A DNA stretch of 64,000 bases from Bedellia somnulentella (lineage: Eukaryota; Arthropoda; Insecta; Lepidoptera; Bedelliidae), in contig OY755178.1 in NCBI GenBank assembly GCA_963576735.1, positions 4,278,001 through 4,342,000 of the forward strand, given 5' to 3'. Of the stretch, positions 1 through 13,200 are shown in pieces. A program made the translations under genes and the position numbers. The first letter of the stretch is position 1; the number at the start of each line of letters is the position of its first letter. The notes beneath the pieces are model-generated. The model was not told the origin of the DNA. It saw nothing but the letters and a program-made list of their open reading frames with translations, and searched no databases.

Positions 1-1118
1 GAGTAAAATAATGTTAAATAATATAAGTTCTCTAAGTAGTAGTAAGTAGTAGATAATTAATAATCAGACAGAACATTCATGCATTTCCTTTAGTAATTTT
101 TTGATAACTTGTGAGTTACTGTTTTAATGTGTTACAGTAATTAAATTCAGTGAAATTTTACATGATATGATGTGATCAACTTAAGTGTCCTCTTTTGCGT
201 CATCGTCATATTGTCGAAGCTATATCGTTTTGAGGAGGGAGTATAGAATAGAAAGTATTCGCTAGTGAACAAATTACTCGCAGACAAGACCGACAACAAT
301 AATAACATAACATACCATTACGTCGGCGACCGCGTTGTTGAAAGGACTGTTCATACGAGGTCTACAAATACGCATTTTAAAATGGATCGAAAGTTTGTTA
401 ACCCTTCGTGTGGCAAATTCCCGCTCCGGGAGACAAAGAAAAAGACCTAAAATGGCGGATGTTACTTTTGACATTAGCGCACATGTGGCATCTGTCCCGC
501 TCCGGGAAAGATAAATATTTCGCGCGTCTGGCGGCCGGCCTGCTCCGGGAAAGTAGCTAAGTGCTGTTTTAGACGTGTATTTTGACGAATAAAAAGCATT
601 CTGCACTGCTCTAACGTATACTGAAGCTTATTTATAGAATAAAGATAGACTACAGTGCAACAGAAATGTCAACAAGGCATTTATTTCAGTTAATGTTCAT
701 TGTTCCGTGTGCGGTTGTGTGGGGCGCCTGACAAGGCCCACATTTAGTAATGCTCCTACTGCTAAAAAAATGTATGGATTGAAGTGATTTTATGACTGTA
801 TGTTTTAAATTAGGGTATAGTTTTGTAAATACAACACATATATTGACGAGAAAAAGTAAAATTTATGAATTATGGTAGATTATGTATCGAAAATCGGAAA
901 AAAACCATGACCCTATCTTAACTTTACGACATTGTTTTATTTTCACACTCTATACATATTTATCGTATGCAATATGATAGCGTACTTAATTAAGAATCTA
1001 AAATGCTACATTTTATTACGCTTATAATACAGAAAAGCAGTAAAATTTTAGTTTTTCTAAACATCGAAGACCAGTTTAAATTGTCCTTCCTAGGCCTGCC
1101 AGACGTGGTAAAATTTGC
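1..1118. other. Region upstream of the UNC93-like gene
   Basis: I see no convincing coding sequence here. The first 400 bases are AT-rich. Around 415-555 the sequence becomes GC-richer and carries repeated GCTCCGGGA motifs, listed separately, and 560-1100 is AT-rich again. The promoter and 5' UTR of the UNC93-like gene probably lie in this stretch, but no TATA box or initiator decides a start site. Confidence 0.4.
415..555. promoter_or_regulatory. Possible regulatory island with three GCTCCGGGA repeats
   Basis: The motif GCTCCGGGA occurs at about 422, 500 and 542, the first two preceded by CCC or TCCC, within an otherwise AT-rich region about 0.6 kb upstream of the first coding ATG. AAAATGGCGG, a YY1/Pho-like core, lies between the first two copies at 449-458. 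The related sequence CTCCCGGAGCCGGA follows at 1154-1167 just inside the coding start. Repeated GC-rich motifs in AT-rich DNA suggest a promoter or bound element, but this is inference only. Confidence 0.3.
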
Positions 1119-1130
1119 AAAATGGCGGCC
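1119..1130 (+). promoter_or_regulatory. YY1/Pho-type motif overlapping the start codon
   Basis: AAAATGGCGGCC matches the known YY1/Pleiohomeotic consensus (core ATGGCGGC), and its ATG is the first in-frame start codon of the UNC93-like gene. Related ATGGCGG cores occur at 451 and 1198. In some animal genes with short leaders a YY1 site overlaps the translation start and helps set the transcription start. That role here is inferred. Confidence 0.35.
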
Positions 1131-1289
1131 GCCATACTTGGTCTTTTCTTTTCTCTCCCGGAGCCGGACAGGCGCCAGATGCGCGTAAATGACCAACATG
1201 GCGGCGCCAGGCGAAGGGATAATGTTATTTTGTTAGGGTTTGGATTTATGTTTGTGTTTACGGCGTTCCAGACAATGGGAAATATCGAG
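1122..1289 (+). CDS. UNC93-like exon 1
   Basis: Encodes the N-terminus: a short Ala/Leu-rich start, a basic stretch (GGARRRDN), then the first membrane helix NVILLGFGFMFVFTAFQTMG. It ends after GNIE in phase 0 at a consensus donor GAG|GTGAGT. The reading frame is open from 1122, and an internal ATG at 1179 (MRVNDQ) is an alternative start. Confidence 0.85.
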
Positions 1290-4200
1290 GTGAGTTGAGA
1301 CTCGTTCATTCTTCAGTAGTCTAGATATTCAAATAAGAGTAATTTTATATGTATGGTGAAGATGCACTTTTTGTATTAAAGAACAATTTGTTTATTTAGT
1401 GTTAAGTTACAACAAAGTTTTAGTTAAGTAACAATTGGTATTAAGTTCGAATTTAACATTCAAAAAACAAATATTTATTATTTAACTTTGAATTATATGA
1501 TTATTTTATTTATTTATTTTGTTAGCTTTTTAAAAATGCAATCGAGCTTAAGTATAACCATAGCACAATAAAATACTTCGAAACATTTCTTATCTTATAC
1601 TTCTTACTCTTATACAAAAAAAACTTTACCCTTGTGTATATCTTTAAATTGTTATTTGTATTCCAATCACTCCTATATTAAAATAAAATGCCTTGTAGAC
1701 CACAAACAAAAAAAATAATTAATTAAACCTTTCTTCATTATATCTATGGACTATTACCAATATGAAGTTTGAATATCTGATAGGATAAGCAATAAAACTG
1801 GCTATAGCTGTTCAGGCCCTTTGAACCACAAATTTACTAAACTTTATTTTATAAATTGTGCACTTATCCTAAAATAATCCCCAGCCCAGCCCCAAACCAC
1901 CCTTTATACTTACTGAGAGACTGCTGCCTAAAACTTATGCAAAGGGTATTCTTAGCTAATACATACATACATACATATACTCACAGCTATAAATCCCTTG
2001 GAGGGGTAGCCAGAGCTAGGGAATTAGAAATTCCTCAGCCACTTTTGGAAGTTGCGTGGGGAAAAGATGGCAAAGTAAAGGTATTAGGTCTTAGCAAATA
2101 TTTGTTATAAATTCGGTTCTAAGTATTTAATTAAAAAATAATAATGAAACACTTCATTTTATAAGAATTTAAAGTATATTGAATTAAAGATGTTTTTTAT
2201 GAATGATATATTAGTTTCCAAATTATTGATATTATACAAGGGATTTCATTTATATTCATTATAATATATAAATATATCTATGCCTAATTATGTTTACTCC
2301 TTAGTAACATTCATCTCAAATATCACTGGTCACTCACCCATTATGAAAGGGTCTCGGTCAAAATGGGCGTAACACCAACAGCGTTAAAATATATTTTATG
2401 TGAATGCTAATGATCATAACTTAATTTTATACTATGACGGCGATTACCCAAACAACCGGAGAACAGAGATATTCAGTGATGTTCAAACGCATAGAATCCA
2501 AAACAATCGCTCACCGCAGAGACAACACGGACAATATCGTGCAGTACTAGGCAAAAGATATCAATCTATTGGTTGGTAACCTAACGAATTACTGCATTCC
2601 ATCCCTTTCTAATGTCTCTCACTCAGGTACCGAACAAAGAAAGCGTGCGTACGCGTCACTGCGCGTCAGTTAGACATGCGCATAACGCTTCAGTGAAAAG
2701 AACTTAGTTCATTTAGTTCCTTCACTTAAAAGAACTACTTCGCGAATGTAGTCCAGTAGTCCACTTCGTTCAGCGGCTCATTAGGCTCCTTCAGAGCCGT
2801 TGGACTAAATGAACTGCAGAACGAATTGGACTAAATGAAGAGATTGAGTTGGAAAGATGAATAACTTGCGGTTCTCGCGTTCTCGTATCTTTCTTATAAC
2901 ATTCGCTAGTTCGCGAATGAAAAAAATGATGCTTTTGCTAATGTTTAATGAATGAGTCCCATATGTTGTATTACTTGTATTTAATTTTGCAGAAATATAG
3001 TTATTTTTCATGAAGTATCAGTAAGAATAAATATCTCGATTGTCCTCCATACTTTCCAGGCTTAGGACTGACAACCAAAACATTACTAATATTTTCACTA
3101 TTAGAAAATAAACATTAAAAATAACTCATTGATGGGTCTCGAACCTCATATTTATGTTTTTGTATTTGTGTAAACGAATAGTGATTTAACAGCAAACAAA
3201 TATAGGTCTTAACACCATGTGTGGAGAGTTATTTTCCCCTGCGAGAGAACAGCAATGCATAAGTGAGGTGAACTAATAAGTTGTCAGTATTAGATTTGCG
3301 ATCAAACGAATATAGTCCTTAAGACGATGATCGAAGATTTTTTTTCGCCTGACGGCAACGTATTATTTAACCAGCCTTTGTGTTTTTTTTGCAATAATAC
3401 CCAGTCCATATTGGGGATAACAAGTATGTAGGGGTTATCAAGACGTGCAATAAAGTGAATTACAACGCATTTTATTACTGTTGGTATAACGCCCAGCTCC
3501 TATACAAAAATGCCCATGATCCTTTAGTGTGTTTATAAACAGTCTATAGCACTCCTGTATAGTGTTACTTTGTGATTGTGATATGAATGTCATCATCAGA
3601 ACTGTATTTCTGGCAAATTAACTAAAGTTACAAACCTTAGCTCTTTATAATATTAATATAGATTAAAAGAATCTCAGATCTTTGATTTGAGGATCTTGCT
3701 TGACCGGTTTGTTGAAAAAATTAGACAAGTTGTTGTTTTTTCCATATCTTTAGTAAAATAAAAGTAAAAGTATAATCCATATTTAAGTATAGTGTGGAAA
3801 ACAATAAGTCTTTAATTAAGGATCATTATTCAAGCAATAACTTTAAAATGTACCAATAGTGAATTTAGACAAATTTATTGATACCAATCAAATACATATA
3901 TGGAGATTTTTTTTACCCATGTTATGTGATTTGTTTTTGTGATGGACAATTTAGTTTAATTATGTCAAACTAACGTGTTTGGTTTGGTTGCATAGAAAAT
4001 CTTTAAAAAGTGAATATATGTTAAAACCAAAATTGTACAATTTATATTTTGTACAAAAGAAACAAAGAAAATCCAAGAAGTTTTTTGTTGCTTCTTCTCT
4101 TTACAAAAACCTTCTAAAGCAACGGTAAAGTCAAAAAAATTCAACTCTTGGTGTTCAAAAAATGTTAGTAATTAATCACCTTTATTTAAAAAAATAAACT

Positions 4201-7200
4201 TTATGTTTTTTTTTGCGTAGGCCAATAATCAAGAAAAAAATATGGTTATAAAATAAATGCCCCAATTAGGGATTCAAAAAACTATATATTCAAGTTATAG
4301 ATTAAACATTCCTCACCTTGTCTAAAAAGATAGCGAGAAAAATTGACAATAATTTCAGGTCATTGTGGAAGTTTTACACACAACTTTAACTTAACTGTGA
4401 CATTACATAAGTCACAACTCTCAAAGTTATTGTGTCCTTCATCTTTCATTCATTAAATTATTATGAATATGTTTAAATCAACGACCTGGCGATCCAAAAT
4501 AAAGTCGAATCAATGCTTGAGAGTCCTCTTGACGTAAAGCCTCCAGTACTTGTTACCATCTTGGTGTTTGGCTATAGTCTTTCAACCCTCTATAGGCCTA
4601 TGTTGTGGACTAAAGCCAAAGGACCATTCAGTGTATGATGAGCCCCTCGGTAGAGATATTATATGACCTGTGATGTTGATCTATAAATCTAATAAGGAAC
4701 ATTTTATCATTATACATATTCTCCCGCCATTAGTTTTTCACCATCTAGTACATATAAACATATAACATAAACGTTCACGCCGTTTTATCCCCGAAGGGGT
4801 TGGCAGAGGTACCAATACTCCTGAACTCACATGGCAAGCGCCATCTAGTTTCCAGAGAAGGTACCCACGTTTTGCTTAGACAGTGTACTCACGTGATAGG
4901 GGGCAGGCCTATCGCCGTTTTGTACGAATACACTGTCACATGACTAAGTACAACTCAGCCATGTGGGTTTCCTCACGATGTTTTCCCTCACCGTTAGCAA
5001 CCATGATAAATTAACCACACATATGACTTTAGAAAAGACAAATTGGTGCAGGCCCGTCCCAGGATTGGAACTCACGCCCTTCTGTTTTTCGGGCGGGTGT
5101 TCTTACCCACTGGACTATCATGTCGCTATCCTCGACATCTAGTACGATCCTGGCAAATCTTTCGAGCTTCATTAAAGATTGTGGAAATCTTTTCATATGT
5201 GTACAATTTTCTATTTGATCTAAATGTTCATATTTGCCATGTTGTGCCGGCGTAGAATGTCAATGGCCTTTCTACCTACGTATCGAGCTTTTTAAAGTGG
5301 TTTTTGGGCGCTGCGGTTGGAGACCCATCACCAACATCTTCCCTCCATCTTCCCTCCTATCAACCTTCAAATGTGACTGAGCCCGTGAGTTTATATGTAA
5401 GTATGTGATCTATATGTGTCCTCCGTGGTTGCCATGTATCGACATTTCTATGTATCCCTTTGACAATGTACTATTATCCATCCTCACTATGCGCCCTAAC
5501 CACCATAAACATTCTGTTTCCTGAGTTTTTACATCATCCCATTTTCACATCGCACCGTTCACTAATCACACAATTTCTCACTTAAATTAACATTGTATAT
5601 TTTTCTGAGGAACCTCAAAATCACATCAATCAATATACTCGAATCTGAAGTAAGAAAGAATCCCGTACGACTATAGTTTATTAATTGCTTTTGCGTCCAA
5701 CAATATAAGGAAAGCATACTAATGAACGAGCACTATTTTCCTGTTAGTAGATTACTTCCGCTTAGCACCTCAGTACAAAATAGAGTGAAGTTTATATTCT
5801 TATTTATTTATTTTTATATTAGCCAATAGGCATCTTCTGCTGGACACAGTTCATGACTCATCTACTGCCTTCCTGCAAACTTTACTAAGTAGTCATTCCA
5901 CTTTTTTTATCTAAATATATATACGGGTATAAATCCCAAAAAAGGGTAGCCACAAATTATGAATTGAAAATACTTTAAGTCGCCTCTTTAGACATTCGCA
6001 TAAACAAATAGGTTAGTGTCATTCTAGGCCCACACTACACACCTAAATACATACAAAAAAAACAACTTTAAAAAAAGGATAGGGAAGTAAATGGTGTTGC
6101 ATTGATGAGACTTAGGCGGTTAGGAGCTATATGAGTTACATACATACATACATATACTCACGGCTATAAATCCCTAGAAGGGGTAGCCAGAGCTAAGGAA
6201 TTAAAAATTCCTCAGCCACTTTTGGAAGTTGCGTGGGGAAAAGATTTACTATCTTTTCCCCACGCAACGCAATTAAAGGTTGTTGGTGATGGGTCTCCAA
6301 CCGCATCGCCCAAAAATCCCTTAAAAAGGCCCAATACCGTTAGTCGCCTCTTACGTACACCCACCGGAGGAAAAGGGGTAGTGCTATTATAAGCCGACAC
6401 TACACAGCAAATGAGTTATTTACACACTATATGAGTTATTTACATTTTATCTTTAACTGTTTTATATACACTGTCTTTCGTCTAATTATTCTAGCTGAAA
6501 TACATTCAAACGTAATAAGTTTTTCTTTAAAGAAAAATAAAAAAGAAATTGATAAATTGATTTTATTAGTACATTATGTGTCTGTAATTAACCATAAATG
6601 TGCTAATTTAATGACGTCCTCATTCTTTGTATAATCTTCCTATAATATATTTTTCCTGACCTCGCTTTGCAAGACTACTTTTTAACTTAGTATTAATTCT
6701 ATTGTCTCTTAGCATGTCTAGTATAAAGTATATATTATAACTTGCAACAATAAGAGAACACATGGTAATTACTTTGGCAATATCGTATTACATAACTTAT
6801 CTGCTACTAAAGTCATTGATTCGGTAAAAGTATTTCTTGCATAAAGCAGCTTACTTAAAAATCATGGTTCAAAACCTAAGAAAAATATGTCACGATTATA
6901 GGTTTAGAATATCACTAACCTATTTCTTTCCGCGGGCGTGGTAATAGGCGACTTTTAACTGATTATTTGGCGATTTATCTTAAGAAGAAATATCACCAAG
7001 CATTCCTTATTTTGCATTGTGTCCTCTCGCTACTTCCAAAAGTGGCTGATGAGTTTCTAGTTCCGAGAACTGGCTTTACTTTTGGTATTTACTGATGTGA
7101 GTATATGTATGTATCCGTTCTCATTAAAATGTATTATGGACTGTTAAATATTTTTGAATGGTGATGAAGCTCGAGAGATTCGCAAGGATCGTAGGAAGTG

Positions 7201-10200
7201 GCGATCGATAGTCTCTGCCTATCCCAATGGGGACTAATGGCGTGAATGTAGTTATTTTCTGCTTCAAAGAGGTGTTCCGCAGTTGTGGTCTATATATCCT
7301 AAGGCAGACTAAGGCTTTATAAGACAGTGTAATTAATTTTACTACAATAAGGAAATAAGCCGATGCCGGACGCCTATATAAGTTATGTAGTTAAATTACT
7401 ATGAACTGTCTTAAAAGTAGAGAGCTGATTGCATAATATTCAAGTTTTTGATATTGCACTAAAGCCGTCTGTGTGATATCATTTGAGAACAGGTAATCAC
7501 CCAATTAATTTGCAACATACATACATATACTCACGGCCATAAGTCCCAGAAATGGGGTAGCCAGAGCTTTGGAGCTGGAAACTCCTCTGCCACATTTGGA
7601 ATTTGCAAGCAACGTTTTTTTAGGGTTCCGTGATTACCGCACTCAAATGACTTTGCTATATATCCGTCCGTATGCTCGTCTTTCACCAGGCTGTATCTTA
7701 TCTTATCTTATAAACCGTGGTGGTTCAACGGGTGCTTCTTAACATGTTTGAGGGGCTGCGGGACAAAACTTGTCATACTTTGCTTGAATTTTTTAAATAT
7801 TACCGAATCACCAACTACAAGTAAAGTGTCAGGTCTTTGAACTCTGGCTCTCAGAAATATGTAAAACCGGAATGTAAAAAGACGTAATAACGAAATCATT
7901 ATCATTGCTTGTCATTTCACATTTTATGCGTACAAATGTATTTTTTATTTCGTTGTGCTACATATACATATATCTATCGAGATATTTTATGATACCTTGT
8001 CACATTTTTGTAAGAGATTCTCCAATACGGCTAAACCGATTTTAATGAAATTTCATTTAGCATAGGTTTAATAATAGGTTGCAAAATATTGTCATCACCT
8101 CCCGATAAGTCTTTCTTAGGTACTTTTCTGTGTTACGAATATACATTCAGAAATATATTCACGCCATTAGTACCCAATGGGCAGGCAGAGTCTATCGATT
8201 GTGGCTTTATTCGATTATGATATCCTTCTATTACTTCATTCACGTTCATCAATCTTTTGATACATTCTTTTTATTCTTCTCATTTCGCGTCTTCCCTGTT
8301 TAGCTCATCTTCTATTGGATCTAAATGAGTCATTAAGTTGTCCTCTACTGACATTACAATCCACACATTACATAATAATGACCCACGTCTTAATCTATCT
8401 AAAACAATAAACCGAAGCACGTTGAGAGTTCCTTTATCACATGTCTGCCGATAACTTCAAGGATTCATAACATTATTTAGGTCAAGAGAATTACCACTTC
8501 ACCTAAATGTTTCAATCGATTTGTTTTGCCAGAGATTAAAACTAGTGCTATCAATATTGCTCTACTGAGCTACCGCAGTAAAGGACATGATCATTGTTTC
8601 ATAAACTGATAAAGAATTATTTATTAGTACATTATTTTCATTTTTCTGACAGCATCTTTACTTACTATCGTATATACAAACATAACATAACATAACATAA
8701 CATAAACGTTCACGCCGAATATGCCCGAAGGGGTTGGCAGAGGTACTAATACTTCTGAACATCACGTGACTTTGTCACCTGGTGTTCAGAGTACCCACGT
8801 TTTGCATGGACAGTGTACTCACGTGATAGGGGGCAGGCCTATCGCCGTTTTGTACGAATACACTGTCACATGACTAAGTACAACTCAGCCATGTGGGTTT
8901 CCTCACGATGTAATTCGTATATTTTCACTAGCATTATGTTCCAGTGAAAATATTTTAATAAAGATACACATGAATCCAAGACATACATTAATTAAGTTCA
9001 AGCATAATGCTTCTATCATCGAAACTTAGAACAGCCTTAACCCGTCTTACCGTAGACCTTATATCAGGTGACTAAGGGCTCTTTTAAGTGGCTTTTGGAC
9101 GATGTGTCTGGAAACAGATGATCCTTTATTAGACTTTCTTCTACCAACTTTCAAAAGAAGGCTGAATGTTGTAGTTGATTTAGAAATTATGTCTGTAATA
9201 TAATATTCATCACAACCCATATATGTCCCCATTGAGCACGAGCCTTGCCTGGTAGTGCTGGCAGATAAAGGAATATCTACAGTGTAGTGTAGATTCTACA
9301 CTAATATAATAAAGAGGAAAACTTTGTTTGATTGTAGTGAATAGGCTCAAAAATCTAACCCATTTTAAAATTCTTTCTTCAATGGAAAGCTAATACTTTC
9401 AGAAAGAACATAGGTTATATCACACTAGTGGGGTAAGTAGTGAAAAATACTTAACACATCCGTGCGAAGCCGGGGCGGACCACTAGTAAAATATAAGTGG
9501 GTTGAATTTTATTGTTAAGTTGCTTCACTTCTTTTTTGAGAAAATTGATAAATATTTATTTGGTTCTGACTATAATATTCATCCCAAATGATATTGAATA
9601 TAAAATTTTGAGTTTTACGACACTAAAAATATAGGCAGATTTTGCAATCTGAAAGCCAATGGTACCGTTTTAAGTTATTTTACTTCTTTTTTATACTCGA
9701 ATAATCGAACGAATTATTGTATAATTTAGTGTTATGATTATGACGTGTAGAATATATTTTATGCACCTTATTTCTAGGTCAGGATTGCATATTTTCTGTA
9801 TTATCTTGGTAATAACATGAATATTGCCTTTTTAGTATTTATTAAGATGTCTTGAACACCTCGTTACATATAGGTGTAACATACTTTGTAAGTTGACGTC
9901 ATTTTTTGCTTACTTTGTTTAAATTAATGCAATTTGTTGAAGAAGACTACTTAATGAGCAATTGGGATTTATAAGGCACACATTGACGTATGTTTTTATT
10001 AAATATATATATGCGGACATATTATACACAGATAAAGTTAGCCGCAAACCTAGTAAGACTTGTATTATGGAATACTAACTCAACGATATATTTAATATCA
10101 TCTAATGCACATATAAATAGCATCCAAGACTAAGAAACAATTATTTATGCTCATCACATATATATTGGTCTCAGCGGGATCGAACCCGCAACCTCGGGAC

Positions 10201-13200
10201 CGAGAAGCTATCACCTATCCACTCGGCCACGGCTGTCGACAAATTTAAATATTGTTAGCCAAGTTCATCCCACTGATGGGCGAAGGCCTTTCTTTCATAT
10301 ATATTTCATATATCATAATGGTAATAATCTTTATACGGGGTTCGAAGTTCAGTAGTTTTTTTTTAATGAATTTAATTTATCTTAGAATATTAGAAGTAGA
10401 AACAAAATCAAGGGTTTGATTCAGATCGTTGCGTTATTGCATCGCTTAAATCATCTAGTACAACTTCCTTCGAATCATACATACATACATATACTCACGA
10501 CTATAAATCCCTAGGAGGGTAGCCAGAGCAATAACATTACAAATTCCTCTGCCACTTTTGAAAAGTTCCTTCGTTTCCTTCGAATCATTCTGAAAAGAAT
10601 CCATTGTAGACTTACTTCGTCTCGAACTCAAAAATAATTAACACATAAAACTACTTATCTGATGATAATAAATGATGATGTACGAATACGGTTCAGTCGA
10701 GCTACAACGGAAATATCTGAACATAGAAAATGACTACTAGCAACATCCCAATTGGTCGGATTGAACGATACTGGTACTTAGTTTCCTGATAAATTATCTA
10801 TTTAATTTATTTTTGTTTTGGCTACTAACGATAGTTAGCTTCTGGATTATTCTTAATGGCTGCATCTATTCAATCTGTATCTATGTCTTCTAATATATAT
10901 AAAATTCACGTGTCACAGTGCTCGTCACCAAACTCCTCCGAAACTGCTTTTTAAACCAATTTAAATGAAATTTTGCATACACATTCGGTGGATCTGGGAA
11001 TAATTTTGCAACTATTTTTTATACCCCTAACACTTGCATAAAGAGCTTATTCCATTTGTCTGAATAAAGACGTCTGAAAGCCACAGAATCTGAATTCAGA
11101 CTAGTGGAATAACGTTCAAAACGCTAGAACTGAAATTTGTGTAGTGGAATAACAAGCGTCTGCGGCAGTAACTTCGAAGGACATCTGAATTCAGCAACGA
11201 CAAAGTGTAATGGAATAAGCTCTTAAGCCTTTATTTTTGTTTTGTCGACTAGAAATTTACTAAAAATAATTTCCTATCGGACCCCCTAGAAATACCGACC
11301 CAGTCTGTGTTTACCCCGTTTACTCTTACACATGCACTGGAAACCTCATAGAGTGATACCTCTCCTCTCATAGATGTAGTAAAAAAACCTCCTCTCTAAT
11401 ACCTTCTTACCGTTACCACACTATTATACGCCTTCTCTTAATTTATTAACGAGCAATACACCTTTTGAATTTTGGATAAGAATTTGAATTATCTTAATGT
11501 GTCAAAGTCAAAGTGTTTAAGAGACCAATTTTTCGATATTGGCTAATCGATTAGACAACTGATTGAATGAGATGAATCCAAGACAATTTAAGTTCAATAT
11601 TAAAATAGAATAGAAAATTCTTTATTGCACATCACAAAATAAATATTTACAAAATTTCAGTACAAAAGCAAAAGTATACTTGGCGGTTTTATCACTTCAA
11701 GCGAGTTCCTTCAGACAAGACAACCCTTGGATGATAAGAACAATATTAAATATGGAAATGATAATTCTGAGCCCAATACATCAGTTGTTTTATATCCAAA
11801 ATGCATGCATTTTGAAATAAATCTTTTATTCTATAGTTTTAAGGTTTTGAATTTAGCAATATAGCTTTAGTTTGAAACTTTCTGAACAGTTGTGGCGCAC
11901 ATTTAGCCTTGTGAGGAGTTTATACCTTCTTTTTATTTTGGCTCACCTTTCGATAGCTGTAACCTTGACCCTAGTTGCAGTTGTTTTAGGCATAGCATAG
12001 TTATCAATTGTATCTTAGATACAAGAACTATAATATATCTTCCAAAGGAGTCGGATGAGGCGACTAAAATATCTAGATGAAGTGAAGTCTTCGACAATTT
12101 CAGTCCAAGGCATAGTAGACTCAGAAGTTCTGGCTACCATTTATTGGGTTTAGTGCATTCAAAAAATTAACTGTTGATAGACTCAAACTCAAACTTACAT
12201 GCCGAATATCCCCGAAGGGGTTGGCAGAGGTACTAATACTTCTAAACATCACGTGACATTGTCACCTGGTGTTCAGAGTACCCACGTTTTGCTTGGACAG
12301 TGTACTCACGTAATAGGTAAGAATACACTGTCACATAACTAAGTACAACGTAGGTATGAAGGTTTCCTCACGATGTTTTTCCTCACCGTTAGCAACCATG
12401 ATAATCTCTTTAGAAAAGACAAATTGGTGTAGGCCCGACAAGGGATTAGAACACTAGTCGTCTGCATGATAAGCCGGTGTTCTACCCACTGAGCTATCAC
12501 ATCATCGTCTTGATAGAAAAGATATAAAACTTACTTTAAAATAGAAACACTTGGTTATAAACATTACTAATTACTGTTTAATTCTTCGTGAGGAAATTAC
12601 AGCAAACATTATTCATTTGTAACAATAGATGTTGACTGAAAAATCATCAACAAAGTAGTTTGGGTAATATAATATACATACATATATACTCACGCCTGCA
12701 AATTCCAAAAAGCGGTAGTCAGCACTTTAGAATATGATGTCCCAAGCCACTTTTGTAATTGAGGGGAAGAAATATGGCAAACTAAAGGGTGTTAGGTGAT
12801 GGGTCTCAAACCACGTCGCCCAACAATCACTGAAAAAGCATACATACATACATACATATACTCACGGCTATATTTCCCTAGAAGGGGTAGCCAGAGCTAA
12901 GGAATTATAAATTACTCAGCCACTTTTGGATAATGAGTGGTGAAAAGATGGTAAAAATAAAGGTTTTTGGTAATGGGTCTCCAACCGCATCGCCCAAAAA
13001 TCCAATAGAAAGCCCCAATACCCTTAGTCGCCTCTTACGACACCCGTGGGTAGAAAGGGGTAGCGACATTCTGAGCCGGCATTACACGGCAAAAAAAGCA
13101 TCTAAACGAAAATTCGCCTCTTACGACATCCGCGAGCGGCAAAGCCGAAACTACGCAGCTACTAATCTAACTATCGACCTAAATAGGAAATTATACCCAT

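Noticed and set aside
5043..5255. 70-codon + strand ORF
   Set aside because: It is made of SINE and LINE remnants.
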